In this document: piece after piece, positions 16,553-22,643 of the stretch
How positions within the stretch are numbered: position 1 is the stretch's first letter
How the letters are laid out: the number at the start of each line of letters is the position of its first letter
Source: an uncultured Lachnospiraceae bacterium
GTDB taxonomy: Bacteria; Bacillota; Clostridia; Lachnospirales; Lachnospiraceae
Length of the DNA: 64,000 nucleotides
Assembly (NCBI GenBank): GCA_949740535.1
Contig: CATJHO010000145.1
Location: 1 to 64,000 of the forward strand
Direction of reading: 5' to 3'
The notes under the pieces: model-generated
Databases searched by the model: none
What the model saw: the letters and a program-made list of their open reading frames with translations, nothing else
Told to the model about the DNA's origin: nothing
Made by a program: the position numbers and the translations under genes

Positions 16553-17734
16553 ATGGATAAATTCGTAGAGAGACAGGACGCTTTAAAGCTCCTGAACGCA
16601 TCCACCCCGGAAGAGCGTCTGGCCAATCTGGCCATCGTCCTGGGAAGTGAGAAGGAAAAGCCGGAGGTAAAGCCTCAGTTCGCCAACAATCATATACATA
16701 CCATTTACTCCTTCTCTCCCTATTCTCCCACAGCAGCTATTTACTGTGCCAGGGATGAGGGGCTTGAGACAGCGGGAATTATGGATCACGACAGCATTGC
16801 CGGAGCAGTAGAATTCCGCAAGGCTGGAAAGATCGCCGGAATCGGCACGACCTGCGGCATGGAATGCCGGGCGAGCCTTGAGGGCACAAGGATGGCGGGA
16901 AGGAAGCTTAATAATCCGGATCAGGCGGGCATCGCCTATATGGCCATCCACAGCGTACCGGACACAGGTTTTGCCAGACTGCAGGAAGTGTTCGGGCCCT
17001 TAAGGGAAAAGCGGAATGAGCGGAACCGGAAGATGACTGCCAATATCAATGCTCTCATGGAGCCCAAAGGAATTACGCTGGATTTTGATGCGGATGTACT
17101 GCCTATTTCTCAGTATGCCAACGGCGGTTCTGTCACAGAGCGGCATCTCCTGTGTGCCTTGAGTAAGAAGATTATCGAGAAGGCCGGAAAGGAAAAATGC
17201 GCGGAGTTTGTGGAGACACAGCTGGGCATCGCGCTTTCCGACAAGCAGAAAGAACAGCTTTCCGATCCGCAGAATCCACATTTTATCTATGATCTTTTAG
17301 GTGTGATGAAGGCAGAGCTGGTGGAGAAGATTTACGTACCGGCAGCAGAAGAGTGTATTTTATTCAAGGATCTGGTGAAGCTGGCAGATGAGGCTGGCGC
17401 TATTCTCTGCTACCCCTACCTGGGTGATGTGACCAATTCCGTCACCGGCGATAAGAAGGCCGCCAAGTTCGAGGATGATTTTCTTGACGAGCTCTTTGAA
17501 ATGCTGAAGGAAGAGGGCGTGCACGGCGTAACCTATATGCCGGCAAGAAATACCAAGGAGCAGATGACGAGACTTCAGAAGCTCTGCCGGGACTACGGCA
17601 TGACGGAGATCTCCGGGGAGGACGTGAACAGCTCCCGTCAGAGTATGATCTGCAGACAGCTGGAGGATCCCCAGTTTAAGCATCTGGTGGATGCAACCTG
17701 GAAGCTGATTGAGCGGGAAAAGGTGAGTGAATAA
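16553..17734 (+). CDS. PHP-domain metal-dependent hydrolase
   Basis: A 393-residue protein of the PHP (polymerase and histidinol phosphatase) fold, which uses a trinuclear metal site for phosphoester hydrolysis. The opening NNHIHTIYSFSPYSP (about 46-60) and MDHDSIAGA (near 77-85) are the first two metal motifs. ECRASL and the later CYPYLGD and EDVNSS supply further candidate ligands. There is no link to DNA polymerase or histidine synthesis here. Its place between a sugar-phosphate dehydrogenase and an aldolase suggests action on a small phosphorylated metabolite. GGAGG stands about 12 bases before the ATG, a longer gap than usual. Confidence 0.85.
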   Translation: MDKFVERQDALKLLNASTPEERLANLAIVLGSEKEKPEVKPQFANNHIHTIYSFSPYSPTAAIYCARDEGLETAGIMDHDSIAGAVEFRKAGKIAGIGTTCGMECRASLEGTRMAGRKLNNPDQAGIAYMAIHSVPDTGFARLQEVFGPLREKRNERNRKMTANINALMEPKGITLDFDADVLPISQYANGGSVTERHLLCALSKKIIEKAGKEKCAEFVETQLGIALSDKQKEQLSDPQNPHFIYDLLGVMKAELVEKIYVPAAEECILFKDLVKLADEAGAILCYPYLGDVTNSVTGDKKAAKFEDDFLDELFEMLKEEGVHGVTYMPARNTKEQMTRLQKLCRDYGMTEISGEDVNSSRQSMICRQLEDPQFKHLVDATWKLIEREKVSE

Positions 17735-17735
17735 T

Positions 17736-18383
17736 ATGCAGATAGACAGGGAAGCCATTCGGGAAATACTTATGGTGGCAAAGCGTCTGGATGAGAAACA
17801 GCTGTTAAATGCCGTGGAGGGAAATATTTCGATTAAGCGGGGCGGTTACATCTATGTGACGCCCAGCGCGAAAAACAAGGCCTTTCTCACAGAGGAAATG
17901 ATTGCCATTACAGATCTGGACGGCAGACAGGTGGGCGGAACCTGCAAGGCTACATCCGAGCTCCGCCTTCATGTGCTGTCTTACCGGATGCGGAAGGATA
18001 TCGGCGGAATTGTCCACGCCCATCCCTCTTATCTGACTGCCTATGCCATCTGTGGAAAGCCGGTGGAGACAAAGGCTTATCCGGAAATGATGTTTAAATA
18101 CGGACGCTTTGAAGTGGCAGGCTACGGCAGACCCGGAACGGATGATATCTGCCGGGATTTAAGCCCCATCCTGCAGCACAGCAATGTGGCTCTTTTGGAG
18201 AACCACGGTGCCATTGCCGTAGGACCGGACGCCATAGAGGCCATGAACAATATGGAGGCGGCCGAGGCGATTGCCAGAGTGCTGACCATAGCAAAACAGG
18301 TGGGAAAAGAGAAGGATCTTCCCGAAGAGGAATGCCGGTATCTGCTGTCCCAGCATGAAGAGAAACAGGTAACTTTTTCATAA
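17736..18383 (+). CDS. Class II aldolase/adducin-family protein
   Basis: A 215-residue zinc aldolase of the fuculose-/ribulose-phosphate type. Visible are EGNISIK (phosphate loop), the TSELRLH segment with the likely catalytic Glu, the zinc pair HAHP, and NHGAIAVG with the third His. It starts one base after the stop of the PHP gene; AAGGTG inside that gene's end serves as ribosome site, so translation is coupled. An upstream GTG start three codons earlier is possible. Members split sugar phosphates into dihydroxyacetone phosphate and an aldehyde; the exact substrate here is open. Confidence 0.88.
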   Translation: MQIDREAIREILMVAKRLDEKQLLNAVEGNISIKRGGYIYVTPSAKNKAFLTEEMIAITDLDGRQVGGTCKATSELRLHVLSYRMRKDIGGIVHAHPSYLTAYAICGKPVETKAYPEMMFKYGRFEVAGYGRPGTDDICRDLSPILQHSNVALLENHGAIAVGPDAIEAMNNMEAAEAIARVLTIAKQVGKEKDLPEEECRYLLSQHEEKQVTFS

Positions 18384-18432
18384 AGAAAGTGTTAAAGCAA
18401 AATAAGGCGGTAATGCCAAAAGGAGAGAGAAT

Positions 18433-19695
18433 ATGAAAACAAAAGCACTGAGATTGTACGGAAAAGAAGATCTGCGTCTGGAAGAGTTTGAACTTCCGGA
18501 GCTTAAAGACGATGAGATTCTGGCCAAGGTAGTATCTGACAGTATCTGCATGTCTTCCTACAAGGCAGCGATACAGGGAGCAGATCACAAGCGTGTTCCC
18601 AATGACGTGGCAGAGCATCCCACCATCATCGGCCATGAGTTCTGCGGCGAGCTGGTTAAGGTAGGCTCCAAGTGGGCCCATGAGTTCAAGGAGGGAGAGA
18701 AGTTCTCGATTCAGCCGGCGCTCAACTACAAGGGAAGCCTGGATGCACCGGGATATTCCTTCCGGTATATCGGCGGAGATGCCACCTATGTGGTAATCCC
18801 CAACGAGGTAATGGAGATGGGCTGTCTCCTTCACTTTGACAGCGAAAATTATTTCGGCGGTTCTCTGGCAGAGCCTCTGTCCTGTGTGGCTGGAACCTTC
18901 CACGCTATGTATCATGTAACCAGAGGAAAATATGAGCATGACATGGGCATCGTAGAGGGCGGCAGGATGGCAATCCTGGCAGGTGTAGGACCTATGGGTC
19001 TGGCTGCCATCGACTATATCATCCACTGTGACCGCAATCCGTCCCTTCTGATTGTGACCGATATTGATGACGCGCGTCTGGCACGGGCAGAGAAGATCCT
19101 TTCTCCCGAAGAGGCGGCAAAGAAGGGCATTAAGCTTGTATATGTGAACACAGGCAAGGTTGAAGATCAGAAGCAGTGCATGATGGACTTCACAGACGGA
19201 GCCGGCTATGACGATGTACTCTGCTTTGCCCCCGTTGCACCGGTGGTAGAGCTGGCTGACAGTATTCTGGCACAGGATGGCTGCCTGAATTTCTTTGCTG
19301 GCCCCTCCAACCCGGAATTCTCCGCTAAGTTCAACTTCTACAATGTACATTATTCCGGGACCCATGTAGTGGGAACCTCCGGTGGAAATACCGATGATAT
19401 GAAGGAGTGCCTGGCTATGATGGGACAGGGCAGGCTTGACCCGGCGATCCTTGTTACTCATATCGGCGGCCTTGACGTTGCAAGAGAGACAACCCTCAAT
19501 CTTCCCAAGGTGCCGGGCGGCAAGAAGCTGATTTACACCCACATTTCTCTGCCGCTGACAGCCATTGCGGACTTCGAGGAGAAGGGAAAGACCGATCCCA
19601 TGTTTGCCGAGCTTCACAAGCTGGTATCCAAGACCAACGGACTGTGGAACACAGAAGCAGAGAAGTATCTGCTGGAGCATGCACCGGCCATTTAA
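18433..19695 (+). CDS. Zinc-type alcohol dehydrogenase, L-sorbose-1-phosphate reductase-like (SorE-like)
   Basis: A 420-residue medium-chain dehydrogenase. ARLYGK/LRLYGKEDLRLEEFELP at the start, GHEFCGELV, SLAEPLSC, the cofactor loop AGVGPMGLAAIDY and VGTSGGNTDDM follow the Klebsiella SorE pattern almost block for block, as recalled from the family. SorE reduces L-sorbose-1-phosphate to glucitol-6-phosphate, so with the SrlD-like first gene it could interconvert ketose-1-phosphate, hexitol phosphate and fructose-6-phosphate. No transporter or kinase is next to it. AAAGGAGAGAG precedes the ATG, and a strong terminator follows. Confidence 0.85.
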   Translation: MKTKALRLYGKEDLRLEEFELPELKDDEILAKVVSDSICMSSYKAAIQGADHKRVPNDVAEHPTIIGHEFCGELVKVGSKWAHEFKEGEKFSIQPALNYKGSLDAPGYSFRYIGGDATYVVIPNEVMEMGCLLHFDSENYFGGSLAEPLSCVAGTFHAMYHVTRGKYEHDMGIVEGGRMAILAGVGPMGLAAIDYIIHCDRNPSLLIVTDIDDARLARAEKILSPEEAAKKGIKLVYVNTGKVEDQKQCMMDFTDGAGYDDVLCFAPVAPVVELADSILAQDGCLNFFAGPSNPEFSAKFNFYNVHYSGTHVVGTSGGNTDDMKECLAMMGQGRLDPAILVTHIGGLDVARETTLNLPKVPGGKKLIYTHISLPLTAIADFEEKGKTDPMFAELHKLVSKTNGLWNTEAEKYLLEHAPAI

Positions 19696-19737
19696 TGTAA
19701 GCTTTATGCGGTAAGCGCCTGTAAGCTGTGAGCGTGA

Positions 19738-19777
19738 AACACCTTGAGAGCCCTGAAAAACAGGGTCTCAAGGTGTT
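19738..19777. terminator. Bidirectional terminator between convergent operons
   Basis: Arms 19738-19755 and 19761-19777 pair over 17 bp with one bulged G; the loop is AAAAA. It serves the SorE-like gene on plus and, read in reverse, the DUF3169 gene that ends at 19781. Confidence 0.85.
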
Positions 19778-19780
19778 AAT

Positions 19781-20545
19781 TTATTGTTTTGGTTTTTCCC
19801 TGGAAGCCTCCCAAAGATAGATCCCGGTGGGGATCAGCCACATGCACCCCACACACAGGAAGGGCAGGAAGCCAATGTTAAAAAAGGGAATCAGCAGTAT
19901 CAGCAGTATATACAGGACAGAAAAGATAATGCCCAAACTGGAAAAAGCTTTATAGGAGGCGGCATAGGCGGAGAGGCGTTCCTGCTCGTCAGAGCTTTCC
20001 AGCCATTTTTTCCTGAAGTGAAGCTCCAGGGCGTCGCCTTTCTTTTCCGGATTCAGAATACGGAGCTGTTCTACGGCTTTTCGCTGCAAAAGGGATTGAA
20101 AAATCATAAAGAAGAGAAAACACAGCATAACTGCAAAAAACAGATACACATTTACATGCTTTCTAAGTGTGGCAATGGTCAGCAGAGCAAACATTATAAA
20201 GAGAACAATCGCTGCCAGCGTGGATATTCCAATGGAAAAGTTTAAGAGGCGGTCCGTCTGCCGGTAAAATGTATCGTCTGTATCATCGTTCCAGCCATTC
20301 CAGTCTGCAATGCGCTTTCTGGCTTTTGCCAGTGGTATGTAAGCCAGAAGTATGGTGGACAGGCCGAGAAGGATACTAAGCTGCGGGGAGCTTGCGAGCA
20401 GTCCGGCATAAAAACTGGAAAACAGCTGTTCAAGAGATGTTTTCGCATAAAAAGTCCCAAAACTTAAGCATATGCCTATGACAGCGCCTCCCAGAATGTA
20501 CAGGAAAAACCGGATGGTTATTTTTTTCTTTGTTTTCTTATTCAT
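19781..20545 (-). CDS. DUF3169-type integral membrane protein
   Basis: A 254-residue membrane protein of unknown function with about six hydrophobic segments: near residues 12-35, 48-68, 98-122, 125-145, 200-222 and 225-243. They are separated by a charged central loop with ILNPEKKGDALELHFRKKWLESS. The layout and its pairing with a small Xre regulator fit the DUF3169 family. The ATG at 20545 has GAGGAGGAG in front and overlaps the regulator's end by 8 bases, so the two are translated together. No catalytic motif was seen. Confidence 0.7.
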   Translation of the reverse strand: MNKKTKKKITIRFFLYILGGAVIGICLSFGTFYAKTSLEQLFSSFYAGLLASSPQLSILLGLSTILLAYIPLAKARKRIADWNGWNDDTDDTFYRQTDRLLNFSIGISTLAAIVLFIMFALLTIATLRKHVNVYLFFAVMLCFLFFMIFQSLLQRKAVEQLRILNPEKKGDALELHFRKKWLESSDEQERLSAYAASYKAFSSLGIIFSVLYILLILLIPFFNIGFLPFLCVGCMWLIPTGIYLWEASREKPKQ

Positions 20546-20750
20546 GATTCTCCTCCTCATATTCAAATAATGTTTCTACGGATACCTTGCAGACTCTGGC
20601 AATCTTGAGAGCCAGGGTAACGGAAGGAGAGTAGTCCCCCCGTTCTATCAGACTGATGGTCTGCCTGGAAGCTCCCACCAGAGTTCCAAGCTGCTGCTGG
20701 TTTAAGCCAAGACGGGCCCGGTATTCTTTGAGATGATTGTAAAGCGGCAT
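20538..20750 (-). CDS. Small Xre-family transcriptional regulator
   Basis: A 70-residue helix-turn-helix protein with no extra domain: LKEYRARLGLNQQQLGTLVG, then the recognition helix ASRQTISLIERGDYSPS, as in the YozG/Cro-like group. The start at 20750 was chosen over an ATG two codons upstream because GGAGGTG stands 8 bases before it. The twin TGACAA-N6-TTGTCA sites over and beyond its promoter are the probable binding sites, giving autoregulation. It leads the DUF3169 gene. Confidence 0.9.
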   Translation of the reverse strand: MPLYNHLKEYRARLGLNQQQLGTLVGASRQTISLIERGDYSPSVTLALKIARVCKVSVETLFEYEEENHE

Positions 20751-20793
20751 AGGCATGCACCTCCAGGATGTGTGACATAAAAAATAGTCAATT

Positions 20794-20847
20794 TGACAAG
20801 TATATTTGTCATACAAACAGTATACGTATGACAAGGAAAGTTGTCAA
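20794..20847 (-). promoter_or_regulatory. Promoter with two operator palindromes for the Xre-DUF3169 operon
   Basis: On the minus strand: TTGACA (20842-20847), 17 bp, TATACT (20819-20824). Two identical inverted repeats TGACAA-N6-TTGTCA lie at 20794-20811 and 20829-20846, with centres 35 bp apart. One covers the -35 box and the other lies just past the start of transcription, a layout suited to cooperative repression. Confidence 0.8.
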
Positions 20848-20879
20848 GCAGAAATGGAAATTATTTTCCACATCACAGA

Positions 20880-21002
20880 AATAGTAGGATTGAAAGGCGT
20901 ATTTAGAAAATAGTGGGAATTTCATAAAAAATAGTGGATAAAATCATACAATTCAGCAATAAATTACGTACAATAGTATTGATTTATGTGGTTAATAGTG
21001 GT
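20880..21002 (+). repeat. Phased direct repeats of AATAGTGG upstream of the DUF4234 gene
   Basis: Copies at 20880 (AATAGTAGG), 20909 (AATAGTGGG), 20930 (AATAGTGGA), 20972 (AATAGTATT) and 20994 (AATAGTGGT). The steps are 29, 21, 42 and 22 bp, so the last four lie about two helical turns, or a multiple, apart. Nine-base half-sites with 12-13-bp gaps resemble the spacing used by LytTR response regulators. Confidence 0.55.
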
Positions 21003-21007
21003 ATATT
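20979..21007 (+). promoter_or_regulatory. Promoter of the DUF4234-DUF2752 pair
   Basis: TTGATT (20979-20984), 17 bp, TATATT (21002-21007). The last repeat lies in the spacer and the fourth touches the -35 box. AAGGAGGA precedes the ATG at 21056. Confidence 0.5.
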
Positions 21008-21055
21008 TAATTAGCCAGAACAAATTTACTGCTAGAGTACGAAGGAGGAATTGTT

Positions 21056-21400
21056 ATGAGGACATTACAACAGAGAAATATTGCTTTGTGTATTGTTTTA
21101 TCAGTGGTTACATGCGGGATCTATGCTCTTTATTGGTTTGTATGTCTGACAGATGACACCAATACAGCAGCCGGTGTAGAGGGAACATCTGGAGTGCTGG
21201 CTTTAGTGCTTACTCTGATTACCTGTGGAATTTATGGTTTTTACTGGGCTTACAAATGCGGCGAGAAGCTGGATCAGGGAAGGATGAACAGAGGTCTTCC
21301 GGCTGCGAACAGCGGCGTTCTTTATCTGATCCTTTATCTTCTTGGCGGAATTATTGCTTACGCATTGATTCAGAATGAGCTGAACAGACTGGCAGAGTAA
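21056..21400 (+). CDS. DUF4234-type small membrane protein
   Basis: A 114-residue protein with three hydrophobic segments. The first two contain near-identical blocks, VVTCGIYALYWF and LITCGIYGFYWAYK, which is the TCGIYxxYW signature of DUF4234/TM2-like proteins. A third segment, LYLILYLLGGIIAYALI, lies near the end. The role is unknown. It overlaps the next gene by one base (TAATG), so the two are translationally coupled. Repeats and promoter upstream suggest tight control of the pair. Confidence 0.8.
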   Translation: MRTLQQRNIALCIVLSVVTCGIYALYWFVCLTDDTNTAAGVEGTSGVLALVLTLITCGIYGFYWAYKCGEKLDQGRMNRGLPAANSGVLYLILYLLGGIIAYALIQNELNRLAE

Positions 21401-21765
21401 TGATCGATAGAAGACGGTTAGAAAAGGCAGGACTGGCAGCTTTACTTCTTGCCGGATACTATGGATTTGTCAGATATACCGGAACAGGCATCCCCTGCCT
21501 GTTCCGGTTTGTTTTTCATCTTAAGTGTCCGGGGTGTGGTATTACCCATATGGTGATGGCAATGGCAGAGGGAGAGCTGTCCGGCGCATTCTTAAGCCAT
21601 CCGGTGCTCTTTTGTTTTCTGCCTTTTCTGGGATGGATTTGTTTGAAGTCTCTTGGAAATTATTTGTGTTCGAGAAGAACCGTGTGGAAAAAATGGGAGT
21701 CAGTGGGAATAGGGTTATTTTTGACTGTGCTGCTTTTATTTGGCATCGTTCGAAATATCTTTTAA
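21400..21765 (+). CDS. DUF2752-type membrane protein
   Basis: A 121-residue protein with three hydrophobic segments. The block KCPGCGITHM at about residues 43-52 is the CPGCGxT motif that defines DUF2752. The two cysteines face a membrane edge and could bind a metal or act in redox chemistry, which is inference only. It follows the DUF4234 gene with a one-base overlap, and the pairing occurs in other gut Firmicutes as far as I recall. The next unit, feo, has its own control region. Confidence 0.82.
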   Translation: MIDRRRLEKAGLAALLLAGYYGFVRYTGTGIPCLFRFVFHLKCPGCGITHMVMAMAEGELSGAFLSHPVLFCFLPFLGWICLKSLGNYLCSRRTVWKKWESVGIGLFLTVLLLFGIVRNIF

Positions 21766-21807
21766 AAAAATACTTGCATAAACATCTGAAGTGTGATAAG
21801 TTATTTC

Positions 21808-21829
21808 TAGGTTAGCTGATGCTAACTAA
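21808..21829. promoter_or_regulatory. DtxR/IdeR-like iron box upstream of feoA
   Basis: TAGGTTAG-N6-CTAACTAA, an inverted repeat whose half-sites match the DtxR/IdeR half-site (TWAGGTTAG), though with a longer spacer than the classical one base. A weak promoter, TTGCAT (21774-21779) with TAAGTT (21797-21802), ends 5 bp before it, so binding would block transcription. Confidence 0.6.
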
Positions 21830-21974
21830 AAAATCTCACAAGACACAGATGGAAGAAGTATCTGCAGAAGTGTACTGCATAAAAAATACTTATCCTCAGT
21901 GGACGGGCGCAGGTTCCGATTCACGTTCTTGTTAAGAGAGGGTACGAAGTGCAGAGAAAGGAGAGGAACCTAAT

Positions 21975-22187
21975 ATGGCACTGGCAATGATGGAAGTAGG
22001 AGAAACAAGACAGATTCAGGCATTTCATGGAAAAGAAGAGGTAAAACGGCATCTTCAGGATCTGGGATTCGTAAAAGGCGGGACGGTGCAGGTGGTGGGA
22101 GAGAATGCAAGCGGCATGATTCTGCTGGTGAAAGGAGTAAGAATTGCACTGAACCGGGGACTGGCTTCCCAGATCATGGTGGCGTGA
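21975..22187 (+). CDS. feoA: Ferrous iron transport protein A, first copy
   Basis: A 70-residue SH3-like cytoplasmic protein that assists FeoB. The pattern MEVGETRQIQAF, LQDLGFVKGGTVQVV and a C-terminal GVRIALNRGLASQIMV is the FeoA fold in full. GAGAGGAACC precedes the start. A second, different FeoA follows after 34 bp and FeoB after that. The double FeoA arrangement is common in clostridia. Confidence 0.93.
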   Translation: MALAMMEVGETRQIQAFHGKEEVKRHLQDLGFVKGGTVQVVGENASGMILLVKGVRIALNRGLASQIMVA

Positions 22188-22221
22188 GAACATGAGGAAG
22201 AATGGAAAGTGAGGAGAAAAG

Positions 22222-22443
22222 ATGACGTTAAAGGAAATGAAGCCGGGACAGTCCGGAAGGGTAAGAGCCATAGGAGCGGGCGGGCCCTTAAAACGAAGGA
22301 TTATGGACATGGGAATTACGCCGGGAGTGGAAGTAAAGGTTATCAAAACAGCTCCCCTGGGAGATCCAATTGAAATCCATGTGCGGGGTTATGAATTGAG
22401 CCTGCGCAGGGAAGAGGCGCTGCAGATAGAAATGGGGGATTAG
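22222..22443 (+). CDS. feoA: Ferrous iron transport protein A, second copy
   Basis: A 73-residue FeoA-like protein with LKEMKPGQSGRV, IMDMGITPGVEVKV, APLGDPIEIHVRGYELSLRREEA. This GDPxEIxVRGYxLSLR ending is the more canonical FeoA form, while the first copy is more divergent, so the two are not a recent duplication. GAGGAGA precedes the start. A 200-bp gap with two palindromes separates it from feoB. Confidence 0.95.
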   Translation: MTLKEMKPGQSGRVRAIGAGGPLKRRIMDMGITPGVEVKVIKTAPLGDPIEIHVRGYELSLRREEALQIEMGD

Positions 22444-22502
22444 AGATTGGCCGGCGGCTTGTCCCGAAGAGAAGTTTTGGGATTACTTTATTTTTCTGCG
22501 CA

Positions 22503-22557
22503 TGGGTTAGTTGATTATAACCCATTAATTAAAAACTATAGGTTAGTAAAAACTAAC
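22503..22557. promoter_or_regulatory. Two palindromic iron-box-like sites upstream of feoB
   Basis: Site 1 is TGGGTTA-N8-TAACCCA (22503-22524). Site 2 is TAGGTTAG-N6-CTAAC (22539-22557), whose GTTAGT/ACTAAC core has the same 6-4-6 form as the box before feoA. They suggest a second iron-controlled entry point ahead of feoB. No convincing -35/-10 pair was found here by eye. Confidence 0.55.
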
Positions 22558-22643
22558 AATGTTTTGGCGCGAGAGGCATACGTAAGGAATTCAAGAACGC
22601 ACGGAAATAAAACCAAGAGACAAAATGAGTGGAGGAGTAGGAA

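Noticed and set aside
18094..19680. Long minus-strand open frame of 528 codons opposite the aldolase and SorE-like genes
   Set aside because: It spans two well-supported genes in antisense, has low-complexity, atypical composition and no motif.
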